A stretch of DNA of 64,000 nt from an uncultured Clostridia bacterium. Its GTDB lineage: Bacteria > Bacillota > Clostridia > TANB77 > CAG-508. The translations under genes and the position numbers were made by a program. The notes under the pieces are model-generated. The model ran no database searches. It was not told the DNA's origin and was given only the letters and a program-made list of their open reading frames with translations. Shown piece after piece: positions 26,229-34,901 of the stretch (position 1 is the first letter of the stretch; the number at the start of each line of letters is the position of its first letter). Location of the stretch: assembly GCA_934141555.1 (NCBI GenBank), contig CAKPCK010000005.1, positions 1-64,000 on the forward strand, read 5' to 3'.

Positions 26229-26954
26229 CTACTTTACTCCATCAAGCCATTTACAAAAACCTATTTTAAAATTATTTGTTCCATTTACTTGATATCTAAC
26301 CATAGCTCTGTCATTAAAAATACCAAAACAATCACATCTTTCTCTTGGATCTAAACTCCCAATTCTTTTGGTACAATTTGTATCAGCATATACAATTTCA
26401 CTTGTACTTCCATTTTGATATGTTCTCACTTCTTCATCACTTCCATTTTTTATTTCATCATTATTTATTGGCTTATCTTCCAAGTAGAAAACAACTAAAT
26501 TTATAAAATTCTGCCAACCTTCTTCTAATGTTCTATGTGGACAATTTTTATCTGAAAAATCTTGGTGTTTCTTTACTCTATCAATTTTCCAATTATATTG
26601 TTTTAACAAATATGCAATATACTCTGCTGCAAGTTTTTCAGCATCTTCAAAATCTTCTCCACCTGATTTTGAATAACATATTTCTATAGAAATTCCTTTT
26701 CTATTTCCATCTCCATTTTTTCCATCTCCTGAATTCCAGCTATTACGATTAAATGGGATTCCTTGAACTATTCTCGTATTATCAACTGCACAATGAAATG
26801 ATACTTTATTATTATTTCCTATCATATATGATATTTCTGCCATTGCAGATGCATCATTTGCTGTATTATGAACTATAATAAATTCTGGATTCATTTCATA
26901 TGGACATTTTATCTCATATCTTTCTTTAGGTACTAACATTTTAGTTATCTGCAT
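26229..26954 (-). CDS. N-acetylmuramoyl-L-alanine amidase (Amidase_2 type, phage-like)
   Basis: A roughly 241-residue peptidoglycan amidase that cuts the MurNAc-L-Ala bond. The Amidase_2 fold shows the zinc ligands in FIIVHNTAN near residue 28, in SFHCAVDN near residue 55, and in KHQDFSDKNCPHR near residue 145, with the catalytic acid region in KGISIEICYS. The last 60 residues look like a small SH3-type wall-binding tail. There is no signal peptide, as in phage endolysins. The start is ambiguous: ATG at 26963 abuts AGGAG, while ATG at 26954 has it at 9 bases. It overlaps a 42-residue ORF upstream. Confidence 0.88.
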   Translation of the reverse strand: MQITKMLVPKERYEIKCPYEMNPEFIIVHNTANDASAMAEISYMIGNNNKVSFHCAVDNTRIVQGIPFNRNSWNSGDGKNGDGNRKGISIEICYSKSGGEDFEDAEKLAAEYIAYLLKQYNWKIDRVKKHQDFSDKNCPHRTLEEGWQNFINLVVFYLEDKPINNDEIKNGSDEEVRTYQNGSTSEIVYADTNCTKRIGSLDPRERCDCFGIFNDRAMVRYQVNGTNNFKIGFCKWLDGVK

Positions 26955-27069
26955 TTTCCTCATCTCCTATTCCATGAATATTTGATTCTGAAAATTCATT
27001 TTCTTCTATCGTTTTCTGATATAGCTCTTCTTTAAATTCTATATCTTCAATTATTATATTATCTTCCAT
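26941..27069 (-). CDS. 42-residue acidic ORF overlapping the amidase start
   Basis: A very small Glu/Ile-rich ORF (begins MEDNIIIEDIEFKEELYQ, ends DEENADN) with an excellent AGGAGGAAGA ribosome binding site before the ATG. Its last codons overlap the amidase start, suggesting translational coupling. No family recognised. It may be a leader peptide or a small regulator of the amidase, or simply a coupling ORF. Confidence 0.55.
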   Translation of the reverse strand: MEDNIIIEDIEFKEELYQKTIEENEFSESNIHGIGDEENADN

Positions 27070-27202
27070 TTCTTCCTCCTATTTTTGAATTATTATAATA
27101 TATTCAAAAATAGTTTTTTGGTTATAATAATTTATAAATCAAGTAAGAAATATATTTCAATCAATTTATTAATCAAATAAAATCTCAAACTTTTAATAAA
27201 AC

Positions 27203-27247
27203 AAAAAAAAGAACCTCTTTCGAGGAAAAGAAATATTTTTCTTTTTT
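27203..27247 (-). terminator. Terminator after the 27.3-28.0 kb cassette gene
   Basis: On the minus strand a CCTC-GAAA-GAGG tetraloop hairpin is enclosed by an outer AAAAAAGAA/TTCTTTTTT pairing and ends in a long T run, 11 bases past the gene. Confidence 0.75.
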
Positions 27248-27257
27248 GTGTAGGATA

Positions 27258-28049
27258 TTAACCTACATTCACAGTCAGCACAGCAGGGTTGACAACGCCA
27301 TCTCCTTCATAGTCATATTCCTTATTGTGCCACTTACGAAGCTCTTCACCATATTTCCAGACCTGAGATAAAACATTCACTGCACAACCATACATGAATC
27401 CAGTTACTCCATCGATGTCAGCAGCATGGGACGCATTCTCAGCAATTTTTGCAACCTTAACGCCTTTGTGTTTAGTCATAAGGTACTGCATAAACTTTGC
27501 CCAGTATTCTGCATAACGAACCACAGCAGCACTGTAGTCGTCTTTAGAGTTAACCTCAACAAAATTGTCCCAAATTTTATGTGCCTCTTCATCTTTGAAC
27601 TGAAGTTCTTCTGTTTGCATAGACTGCTTAACAAGTTTCTCAATTTTCTGGCGGTGATACTCAGCTTTCAATTCTTTTGCCCTTTTGGCACGATACTCAG
27701 GAGTTTTCTTATACTTCTCCTGCTCTACCTCGTACTTGATGCGTTTTTCTTCCTCCTTTTCATTCCAAAACTGGATAATCTTATTTGGATCTGCATTTTT
27801 GGTAGTTACTGAAACATTCACTCCATTAAATTCAAATTCAATGGCTTTCAATCCATTAAAATTGGAACCTTCCTCGAAGCAACCAGCAACATTCTTGGCA
27901 AAAGAATCAAGTGTAGAACCGCAAACAGGGGCGATAACCATAACGCCTTCATTGAGCGACTTTACCTTAAAAACTTCGCCGTTATCAAACCGACACCAAA
28001 GAGAACCATCGTAAGGAAAAACATCTTCAAATATAACCTGTGTTGCCAT
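27258..28049 (-). CDS. Hypothetical protein of a GC-richer single-gene cassette
   Basis: A 263-residue protein, unknown family. The N-terminus (VFPYDGSLWCRFDNGEVFKV, then VSVTTKNADPNKIIQFW) looks like a small beta domain. Residues about 95-145 form a highly charged Lys/Glu helix, probably a coiled coil, and the C-terminal 120 residues look helical (YAEYWAKFMQYLM, VTGFMYGCAVNVLSQVW). No signal peptide or membrane segment. A sampled stretch is about 40-45% G+C versus about 30% in the amidase, and codons are unlike its neighbours. AGGAGAG lies 8 bases before the ATG. It has its own promoter and terminator, the second of three look-alike cassettes. Confidence 0.75.
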   Translation of the reverse strand: MATQVIFEDVFPYDGSLWCRFDNGEVFKVKSLNEGVMVIAPVCGSTLDSFAKNVAGCFEEGSNFNGLKAIEFEFNGVNVSVTTKNADPNKIIQFWNEKEEEKRIKYEVEQEKYKKTPEYRAKRAKELKAEYHRQKIEKLVKQSMQTEELQFKDEEAHKIWDNFVEVNSKDDYSAAVVRYAEYWAKFMQYLMTKHKGVKVAKIAENASHAADIDGVTGFMYGCAVNVLSQVWKYGEELRKWHNKEYDYEGDGVVNPAVLTVNVG

Positions 28050-28116
28050 AACTAATCTCTCCTTTATTTTTTGAAATATGACTAGCTGACTAAGAAAATA
28101 AGTCTGCTATATGTAC

Positions 28117-28145
28117 ATTATACAACAAATTTACATAAATTGCAA
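28117..28145 (-). promoter_or_regulatory. Promoter of the 27.3-28.0 kb cassette gene
   Basis: TTGCAA at 28145-28140 and TATAAT at 28122-28117, spacer 17. The spacer carries TTATGTAAAT at 28138-28129, the element shared with the other two cassettes. Confidence 0.8.
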
Positions 28146-28233
28146 ATATTTATAAATTATTTTTTCAATTAAATATTTTTTTATAATCCAGTCTACCTCT
28201 ATTGCATTACTATTGCATTAATTTTAAAAATAG

Positions 28234-28276
28234 AAAAGCCATACATCATTGATATTTCAATGTTTGTATGGCTTTT
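28234..28276 (-). terminator. Terminator after tRNA-Leu
   Basis: A long hairpin: outer 12-bp arms AAAAGCCATACA/TGTATGGCTTTT and inner CATTG/CAATG, followed on the minus strand by CTATTTTTAAAAT. It lies 17 bases past the tRNA. Confidence 0.85.
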
Positions 28277-28292
28277 AGTATATTATTTTGTT

Positions 28293-28376
28293 TGGTGCGG
28301 ATGAAGGGACTTGAACCCCCACGTCGTTGACACTGGTTCCTAAGACCAGCGCGTCTGCCAGTTCCGCCACATCCGC
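28293..28376 (-). tRNA. tRNA-Leu (anticodon TAG)
   Basis: Class II tRNA with acceptor GCGGATG, D arm GGCGGAACTGGCAGAC, anticodon loop CTTAGGA (TAG) closed by CTGGT/ACCAG and a variable arm. The T arm contains GGGTTCAAGTCCC, and the tRNA ends with an encoded CCA. It borders the accessory stretch at 24-28 kb, a common integration site type. Confidence 0.97.
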
Positions 28377-28501
28377 ATATTTACTTGACAAATGTTATTT
28401 TAGCACAACACTAATTACATTGTCAAGTATTTTGTCTAAAAATCTTGAATTTATTTTTGCAATAATTATAATTTACTTTATTCTGTTACATTTTTTTATA
28501 T

Positions 28502-28705
28502 TTATTTTATAAACATAACTAAAACTCCGCCCACAACACATACAATCGTTCCAAGCATTTTTAGCCCTGTTGTTGCTTCATTTTTATCACCAAAACTAAA
28601 ATATTTTTTAGTAATCAAACGAGCATCATATACCATTATTACTCCTGCTAAAGCTATTAAAGCTCCTATTAATCTTCCTATTATTTGCCACATTTTTATC
28701 AACAT
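28502..28705 (-). CDS. Small two-span membrane protein
   Basis: A 67-residue protein (63 if it starts at the internal ATG at 28693). Two hydrophobic helices (GRLIGALIALAGVIMVYDARL and LKMLGTIVCVVGGVLVMFI, each about 20 residues) are joined by a short basic loop with FSFGDKNEATT. No family name recognised; similar small proteins occur in clostridia. It starts 4 bases after the recG stop codon, with an AAAAGG motif spanning the recG end, so it is translated from the recG message. Confidence 0.72.
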   Translation of the reverse strand: MLIKMWQIIGRLIGALIALAGVIMVYDARLITKKYFSFGDKNEATTGLKMLGTIVCVVGGVLVMFIK

Positions 28706-28709
28706 CCTT

Positions 28710-30755
28710 TTAAATTTCTATTCTTGAACTAAATTTCTCTTTTACTAATTCATTTAGTTTTATATTTTTTTCTTTTTCAAGTAATGGATCATCTGCCATA
28801 ATTTCCATTGCTATTTTTTGAACCTTTTTCAAAGTTCCCATATCTTCAAATAAATTTGCTATTTTAAATTCAGGTATACCATGTTGTTCTGTTCCAAAAA
28901 AGTCTCCTGAACCTCTTAATTCCAAATCTTTTTCTGATATTATAAATCCATCATTTGTTTGACACATTACTTTCATTCTTTCTTTTGTTGTTTTTCCATT
29001 CCCTTCAAATTTTAAAATACAATATGATTGATATTCTCCTCTTCCAACTCTTCCTCTTAATTGGTGTAATTGTGCAAGTCCAAATCTCTCTGCATTTTCA
29101 ACTACCATAATACTTGCATTAGGTACATTTACTCCTACTTCAATTACTGTTGTTGATATTAATATTTGTATTTCTCCATTTTTAAATTTTTCCATTATTT
29201 CATCTTTTTCTTTTGCTTTCATTTTTCCATGTAAATAAGCTACCTTGTAATTGCTAAATGTTTCGTTTTTATATTTTTCTTCTAATTCAATAACAGATTT
29301 TAAACCTAATTCTTCGTTTTCTTCAACTAATGGACAAACAATATATGCTTGTCTTCCTTCATCTATTTGCTTTTTTACAAATGTATTTACTCTTTCTGTC
29401 ATTTCTTTTGTAACTGCAAATGTTTCTATTTTCTTTCTATTTGGTGGAAGTTCGTCTATTATTGATATATCTAAATCTCCATACAATATTAATGCTAATG
29501 TTCTTGGAATTGGTGTTGCAGACATTGCTATTATGTCTGGATTTTGTCCTTTATTTGAAATTGTTGCACGTTGTTTTACTCCAAATCTGTGTTGTTCATC
29601 TGTTACAACTAATCCTAAATTTTTAAATATTACATTTTCTTCTAGCATTGCATGTGTTCCAATCAATATGTCAATTTCTCCATTTTGTAATCTTTCTAAA
29701 AGTTCCATTTTTTTCTTTTTTGTTATGCTTGATATTAATAATTCACATCTTATTCCAAATTGATTTAATATTGATTCAAAGCTTTCTAAATGTTGACTTG
29801 CAAGTATTGCAGTTGGTGCCATTATTGCAGCTTGATATCCAGATTTTACTGCTTTATATGCTGCTATCATTGCTACAATTGTTTTTCCTGAACCAACATC
29901 TCCTTGCAACAATCTATTCATTGAATGCGAACTTTCCATATCATTATCAATTTCTTCTAATACTCTTAATTGTGCTTTTGTTAAATTAAATGGTAATTGA
30001 TTTATGACATCAGACATCTTTACATTTTTATCAAATCTTATTCCATTTCTATCTTTTTCATAATTGTTTTTTAATTTTAATAATGCTAATTGTGTTGTTA
30101 AAAGTTCTTCAAATACTAATCTTTCTCTTGCCTTATTAAAGTCTGAAAATTCATGTGGAAAATGTATTCTTTCTATACATGTATTTATATCTAATAAATC
30201 GTTTTCTTTTAATACATATTCTGGCAATGTTTCATCTAATTTTCCAAGCACTTCTATTAATCCATTTTCCATTATTTTTCTTAATGTATTTTGCTTTAGT
30301 TCATATGTTAATGGATAAATTGGTATTATTTTTCCTGTGTTTTTACTTTGATCTATTTCATCATAAACAGGTGAATTCATTTCAATTCTATTTCCTTTTT
30401 TGGCTACTTTTCCAAAAAATCTATATAATCTTCCTGGTACAAATACACTTTTTAAATATCCTTGATTAAACCATGTTATATAACATGTTCCTGTTTGATC
30501 TTTTACTATTAGTCGACTTATTACCATTTTTCCTTTTCTATATTCTGAAATTTTTCCTGTTGGCATTGCTTCTATTAAAACTTCTTCTCCATCTTCACAT
30601 TCATATATATTTTTTGGTTTGCTTCTATCTTCATAGTCTCTTGGATAATATGTTATCAAGTCTTTTAATGTATATATTTTTAGTTTATTTAATAGTATTT
30701 CTCTATTAGGACCTACTCCTTTTACATATTTTATCTCTTTATCTAAATCTACCAT
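28710..30755 (-). CDS. recG: ATP-dependent DNA helicase RecG
   Basis: RecG remodels stalled replication forks and branched DNA. The 681-residue protein has the N-terminal wedge/OB region (YVKGVGPNREILLNKL, VYDEIDQSKNTGKIIPIYPLT). The helicase motifs follow: Walker A RLLQGDVGSGKTIVA near residue 285, MAPTAILASQH, DEQHRFGVKQR (motif II), SATPIPRTLA (III), HGKMKAKEKDEIM, STTVIEVGVNVPNA and QLRGRVGRG (VI). The C-terminus DFFGTEQHG is typical. Length is normal. AAAGG precedes the ATG. Confidence 0.96.
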   Translation of the reverse strand: MVDLDKEIKYVKGVGPNREILLNKLKIYTLKDLITYYPRDYEDRSKPKNIYECEDGEEVLIEAMPTGKISEYRKGKMVISRLIVKDQTGTCYITWFNQGYLKSVFVPGRLYRFFGKVAKKGNRIEMNSPVYDEIDQSKNTGKIIPIYPLTYELKQNTLRKIMENGLIEVLGKLDETLPEYVLKENDLLDINTCIERIHFPHEFSDFNKARERLVFEELLTTQLALLKLKNNYEKDRNGIRFDKNVKMSDVINQLPFNLTKAQLRVLEEIDNDMESSHSMNRLLQGDVGSGKTIVAMIAAYKAVKSGYQAAIMAPTAILASQHLESFESILNQFGIRCELLISSITKKKKMELLERLQNGEIDILIGTHAMLEENVIFKNLGLVVTDEQHRFGVKQRATISNKGQNPDIIAMSATPIPRTLALILYGDLDISIIDELPPNRKKIETFAVTKEMTERVNTFVKKQIDEGRQAYIVCPLVEENEELGLKSVIELEEKYKNETFSNYKVAYLHGKMKAKEKDEIMEKFKNGEIQILISTTVIEVGVNVPNASIMVVENAERFGLAQLHQLRGRVGRGEYQSYCILKFEGNGKTTKERMKVMCQTNDGFIISEKDLELRGSGDFFGTEQHGIPEFKIANLFEDMGTLKKVQKIAMEIMADDPLLEKEKNIKLNELVKEKFSSRIEI

Positions 30756-30831
30756 TTCTATGCCTTTTCTTTTTTGAATATATTTTACTATATGAATTTC
30801 AAAATTGCAATAATGAATAATAACAAATAAA

Positions 30832-30865
30832 AAAATTGTTGAAAAAATTCTTTTTCAACAATTTT
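30832..30865 (-). terminator. Terminator after metK
   Basis: Perfect 15-bp stem AAAATTGTTGAAAAA/TTTTTCAACAATTTT with a 4-base loop and a T run on the minus strand, directly past the metK stop. Confidence 0.85.
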
Positions 30866-30872
30866 ATATTTA

Positions 30873-31988
30873 TTATTGTAATTTTATAATTTTTTCCCAA
30901 GGTAATTCTGGCTTTCCAAAATGCCCATAATTAGTTGTCTTTGTATAAATTGGTTCACGTAAACCAAGATATTCAATAATTCCCTTTGGAGTTAAGTCAA
31001 AATTCTTTTTGATTATTTCTTCTATTTGTTCTTCTGGTATTGTATTTGTTCCAAAAGTATCAACAAATATTGACATTGGTTGTTCAACACCTATTGCATA
31101 AGCTACTTGTAATTCACATTTTTTGGCAAATCCATTTGCAACTATATTTTTTGCAATATGTCTCATCATATATGCTGCACTTCTATCAACTTTTGTTGCA
31201 TCTTTTCCTGAGAAAGCTCCTCCACCATGACGTGCATATCCACCATATGTGTCTACAATTATTTTTCTTCCTGTTAAACCTGTATCTCCTAAAGGTCCAC
31301 CTATAACAAATCTTCCTGTTGGATTTATAAAATATTTTGTATTTTCATCTAAATATTTTTCTGGAATAACTGCTTTTATTACTTTTTCCATAATGTCCTT
31401 TTTTAATGTATCCATATCTGCAGATTCTTCATGTTGATTTGATATAAGTATTGTATCTATTCTCTTTACAATTCCATCTTCATATTCAACTGTTACTTGT
31501 GTTTTTCCATCTGGTCTAAGATATGGTATTATTCCATTTTTACGTACTTCTGTAAGTCTTCTAGCTAATTTATGTGCCATTGAGATTGCAAAAGGCATAT
31601 ATTCTTCTGTTTCATCTGATGCATATCCAAACATTATTCCTTGGTCTCCAGCGCCACCAACATCTACACCTTGTGCTATATCTGAACTTTGCTTTGTTAT
31701 ATTTATATCTATCTTGCATGTTCTATAATCTATGTCTAAGTCTGCCCTATCATATCCTATTTCTTTTATTCTATCTCTTACTATTTTTTCTATATCTAAT
31801 GTTGCATTTGTTGTTAATTGCCCTGCTATTGTTATTTGATTTGCAGACGCAAATGTTTCTATTGCAACTCTTGAATATTTATCTTGTTTTAATGCTTCAT
31901 CTAATATTGTATCTGATATATAATCACATAATTTATCTGGATGTCCTTCTGTTACACTTTCTGATGTAAAATACCACTTTTTACTCAT
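30873..31988 (-). CDS. metK: S-adenosylmethionine synthetase
   Basis: Makes AdoMet from methionine and ATP. The 371-residue protein starts MSKKWYFTSESVTEGHPDK (ATP-binding His) and has the signature GAGDQGIMFGYA near residue 118. The P-loop-like GGGAFSGKDATKVDRSAAY lies near residue 258, and FVIGGPLGDTGLTGRKIIVD is also present. It is about 20 residues shorter than many homologues but has all motifs. Its leader is a SAM-I riboswitch with a terminator, so AdoMet shuts it off at the transcription level. Confidence 0.97.
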   Translation of the reverse strand: MSKKWYFTSESVTEGHPDKLCDYISDTILDEALKQDKYSRVAIETFASANQITIAGQLTTNATLDIEKIVRDRIKEIGYDRADLDIDYRTCKIDINITKQSSDIAQGVDVGGAGDQGIMFGYASDETEEYMPFAISMAHKLARRLTEVRKNGIIPYLRPDGKTQVTVEYEDGIVKRIDTILISNQHEESADMDTLKKDIMEKVIKAVIPEKYLDENTKYFINPTGRFVIGGPLGDTGLTGRKIIVDTYGGYARHGGGAFSGKDATKVDRSAAYMMRHIAKNIVANGFAKKCELQVAYAIGVEQPMSIFVDTFGTNTIPEEQIEEIIKKNFDLTPKGIIEYLGLREPIYTKTTNYGHFGKPELPWEKIIKLQ

Positions 31989-32084
31989 TTTACTTATTTC
32001 CTTTCATTATTATTATTCCACTTTGAGATATAATAAATTCTTATATTTGCTCTGTATAAAAATAGAACATTTCTAACATAACAA

Positions 32085-32119
32085 AAAAGAACTCTTAGCG
32101 CTTGCTATGAGTCTTTTTT
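32085..32119 (-). terminator. Expression-platform terminator of the metK SAM riboswitch
   Basis: On the minus strand, arms AAGACTC/GAGTTCTT enclose TAGC-AAGC-GCTA, followed by TTTTTTG. It lies directly after the riboswitch aptamer, the usual attenuation layout. Confidence 0.85.
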
Positions 32120-32127
32120 TCTAAAAA

Positions 32128-32225
32128 TCATCACTCAAAGCTTTTGCTTTGCCGGTATTAGCACCTTACATATTGCAGGTTGCTGTGGGATTAACGAGCC
32201 GTTCTCTACTCCACTCTTGATAATA
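32128..32225 (-). promoter_or_regulatory. SAM-I (S box) riboswitch upstream of metK
   Basis: Read on the minus strand, this has the S-box landmarks in order: TATCAAGAGTGG at the 5' side of P1/P2, GAGAACGGCTC, the CAGCAACCTGC joining region, GGTGCTAATACCGGC, and a 3' P4/P1 end with TGAGTGATGA. The gene that follows, metK, is a classic S-box target. The aptamer begins only 18 bases after the rplQ stop. Confidence 0.88.
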
Positions 32226-32242
32226 TATATTCAATTTTATAA

Positions 32243-32761
32243 TTAAACTAATTGTAATATAGCTACTTCAGCAGCATCTCCTCTACGAGGACCAGCTTTA
32301 ACTATTCTTGTATATCCACCAACTCTACCTTCATATTTTGGAGCGATTTCATTGAATAATTTTGTCATTACATCTTCGCCTTCAACTTTGTTTAATTTTG
32401 TCATTATTTTTCTTCTAGCATTTAATCTTGATGGCATATCTTTTTGTCTCTTTTCAGTTGTTTCTTCTTTAACAACTTTTAGATATTCATTACCATTTTT
32501 GCTTTTTACTAATTCTGTAACTTTGTTACCTTTAGAATCTAATTTAGCTTTTACTACTTTAGCATCTACTGTTTCAAAGTTATCTTTTTCTTTTATTGCT
32601 AATGCTATTATGCTATCTGCTATAGCTTTTACTTCTTTTGCTCTAGCTTCTGTTGTTTCAACTTTACCTTTTAAGATTAAATCTGTTGTTAAAGTTTTTA
32701 ACATAGCATTTCTTATATCAGTTGTTCTACCTAATTTTCTATTTGTAGCCACTTCTTTCAC
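32243..32761 (-). CDS. rplQ: 50S ribosomal protein L17
   Basis: A 172-residue L17. The start has RKLGRTTDIRNAMLKTLTTDLI, then the helix TTEARAKEVKAIADSIIALA, and the end is GYTRIVKAGPRRGDAAEVAILQLV. It is longer than the E. coli form (127) because of a charged insertion around residues 65-110 (KAKLDSKGNKVTELVKSKNG), a form seen in clostridia. It is the last gene of the distal ribosomal block, 14 bases after rpoA, and directly upstream of the metK riboswitch. Confidence 0.97.
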   Translation of the reverse strand: MKEVATNRKLGRTTDIRNAMLKTLTTDLILKGKVETTEARAKEVKAIADSIIALAIKEKDNFETVDAKVVKAKLDSKGNKVTELVKSKNGNEYLKVVKEETTEKRQKDMPSRLNARRKIMTKLNKVEGEDVMTKLFNEIAPKYEGRVGGYTRIVKAGPRRGDAAEVAILQLV

Positions 32762-32775
32762 CTCTTTATTAAATT

Positions 32776-33723
32776 TTATTCATCTTCTTGTCTGAAATTT
32801 AGTCCTAATGAATGTAATTTTGCAATTACTTCATCTAAAGATTTCTTTCCTAAATTTCTAACTTTCATCATATCATTTTCAGATCTATTTGTTAAATCTT
32901 CTACTGTAGATATTCCTGCTCTCTTTAAGCAATTGAATGAACGTACAGATAATTCTAATTCTTCGATTGAAGTTTCTAATACTTTCTCTTTCTTAGATTC
33001 TTCTTTTTCAATCATAACTTGCGTATTTTTTGTTGCTTCTGATAAATCTATAAATAATTCTAGATGTCCTGTCATAACTTTGGCAGCTAAACTTAATGCT
33101 TCATGAGCTTTTAAGCTTCCGTCTGTCCATACTTCTATAATTAATTTATCATAATCAACCATTTGGCCTACTCTAGTGTTTTTTACTTGATAATTTACTT
33201 TTTTTACTGGTGTATAAATTGAATCTATTGGAAGCACAGATATGTCTTGGTTTGGTTTTTTGTTCTTTTCAGAAGGGGAATATCCTCTTCCCATATCTGC
33301 TGTTAATTCCATAATCAATTGTCCACCCTCAGCAACAGTTGCTATATGTAAGTCTGGATTTAATATTTCTACAGTTCCATCTGTAATGATATCACCTGCA
33401 GTTACTTCTCCCTCTCCTTTAAAGTTAATTCTCATAACTTTTTCTTCGTTTTCAGCAAATTTTAGTCTAACATTTTTCAAGTTAACTATAATTTCTGGAA
33501 CATCTTCTACAACATTTGGTATGCTTGAAAATTCATGTAATACACCTTCTATTTTAACACTTGTTAATGCACAACCTGTTAATGAAGAAAGTAATATTCT
33601 TCTTAATGAATTTCCTATTGTTACACCATATCCTCTTTCTAATGGTTCGCATACAAATTTTGCATAATTATTTGCATTATCAACCTCTAGACATTCAATA
33701 TTTGGCTTTTCAAATTCTATCAT
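32776..33723 (-). CDS. rpoA: DNA-directed RNA polymerase subunit alpha
   Basis: The 315-residue assembly subunit of RNA polymerase. The N-terminal dimer domain shows FVCEPLERGYGVTIGNSLRRILLSSL split around residue 25-50, VEGVLHEFSSIPNV, and DMGRGY. A linker with KKEKVLETSIEEL precedes the C-terminal UP-element domain (LSVRSFNCLKRAGI, VEDLTNRSENDMMKVRNLGKK). Located between rpsD and rplQ as usual. GGAGGT precedes the ATG. Confidence 0.98.
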   Translation of the reverse strand: MIEFEKPNIECLEVDNANNYAKFVCEPLERGYGVTIGNSLRRILLSSLTGCALTSVKIEGVLHEFSSIPNVVEDVPEIIVNLKNVRLKFAENEEKVMRINFKGEGEVTAGDIITDGTVEILNPDLHIATVAEGGQLIMELTADMGRGYSPSEKNKKPNQDISVLPIDSIYTPVKKVNYQVKNTRVGQMVDYDKLIIEVWTDGSLKAHEALSLAAKVMTGHLELFIDLSEATKNTQVMIEKEESKKEKVLETSIEELELSVRSFNCLKRAGISTVEDLTNRSENDMMKVRNLGKKSLDEVIAKLHSLGLNFRQEDE

Positions 33724-33747
33724 TTCTACCTCCTAATATTTTAAAAA

Positions 33748-34374
33748 CTATTTAGAGTAAAGCTCTACTATTAAATGTTCTTCAACTGGAATATCAACAT
33801 CTTCTCTAGATGCTAATCTTACTACTTTACCACTTAAAGTTTCATTATTTAATTCTAACCATGCTGGAACTGGTCTTGCTGCATTTGCTTCTACATTTGC
33901 TTTTATAGTTGCATTATCTTTCTTTATTTCTCTAACTGTTATTACATCTCCAGCTTTTACTAAGTATGATGGAATATCAACTTTCTTTCCATTTACTTCG
34001 AATTGTCCGTGGTTTACTAATTGTCTAGCTTGTGTTCTTGAAACTCCAAATCCTAATCTGTAAACTACATTATCTAATCTGCTTTCTAATATTTGTAATA
34101 AGTTTTCACCTGTTACTCCTTTTTTATTAGATGCCATTTCGAAATATCCTCTAAATTGTTTTTCTCCAACTCCATAGTATGATTTTGTTTTTTGTTTTTC
34201 TCTTAATTGAGTTCCGTATTCAGAAAGTTTTGCTCTTTTTTGTCCGTGTTGTCCTGGAGCATAATTTCTTCTAGAAATACTGCATTTATCAGAATAACAT
34301 CTTGAACCTTTTAAGAACAATTTTTGTCCTTCTCTACGGCAAATACGACATTGTTCGTCTGTATAACGTGCCAT
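33748..34374 (-). CDS. rpsD: 30S ribosomal protein S4
   Basis: A 208-residue 16S-binding primary assembly protein. The N-terminus has the zinc ligands in CRICRREG and CYSDKCSISRR (zinc-containing S4), followed by RRNYAPGQHG and the S4 RNA-binding domain (ESRLDNVVYRLGFGVSRTQARQ split over residues 90-115). The C-terminus is IPVEEHLIVELYSK. It sits between rpsK and rpoA, the normal alpha-operon order. Confidence 0.98.
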   Translation of the reverse strand: MARYTDEQCRICRREGQKLFLKGSRCYSDKCSISRRNYAPGQHGQKRAKLSEYGTQLREKQKTKSYYGVGEKQFRGYFEMASNKKGVTGENLLQILESRLDNVVYRLGFGVSRTQARQLVNHGQFEVNGKKVDIPSYLVKAGDVITVREIKKDNATIKANVEANAARPVPAWLELNNETLSGKVVRLASREDVDIPVEEHLIVELYSK

Positions 34375-34453
34375 CTTTTACACCTCTTTCATTATATTTT
34401 ATTTATATTCTTAATTTAAAATTTCTTTTTATAATCCACCTAAATATAGAGAA

Positions 34454-34852
34454 CTATACTCTTCTTCTTTTTGGTGGTCTACATCCGTTATGTGGGATTG
34501 GTGTAACATCTTTGATGCTACTGATTTCTAATCCTGCTGCTTGTAAAGATCTTATTGCTGATTCTCTACCTGCTCCTGGACCTTTAACATATACTTCAAC
34601 TGTTTTTAATCCATGTTCCATAGCTTCTTTAGCTGCTTTTTCAGCAACTTCTCCAGCTGCGAATGGTGTGCTTTTTCTTGAACCTTTGAAACCTTGTCCT
34701 CCAGCACTTCCCCATGAAATTGTATTTCCGTTTGTATCTGTTATTGTTACTATTGTATTATTGAAACTAGAATGAATATGTGCAGCACCTTTATCGATGT
34801 TTTTTCTATTTCTTCTAGCTACTGGTTTTTTTGCAACATTTTTGTTAGCCAT
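34454..34852 (-). CDS. rpsK: 30S ribosomal protein S11
   Basis: A 132-residue platform protein: AHIHSSFNNTIVTITDTNGN, then SWGSAGGQGFKGSRKSTPFA, KGPGAGRESAIRSLQAAGLE, and the end TPIPHNGCRPPKRRRV. Length and sequence are standard. It lies 49 bases after rpsM and has GGAGGG in its leader. Confidence 0.98.
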   Translation of the reverse strand: MANKNVAKKPVARRNRKNIDKGAAHIHSSFNNTIVTITDTNGNTISWGSAGGQGFKGSRKSTPFAAGEVAEKAAKEAMEHGLKTVEVYVKGPGAGRESAIRSLQAAGLEISSIKDVTPIPHNGCRPPKRRRV

Positions 34853-34901
34853 TGTTCTTATTTCCCTCCTTATATAACAGTTTTACACTGTTTTAAAAGT
34901 C

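Noticed and set aside
28293..28376. tRNA-Leu as an attachment site with a duplicated 3' end
   Set aside because: I searched the neighbouring accessory stretch for a copy of the tRNA 3' sequence and saw none; no integrase is present in the window.
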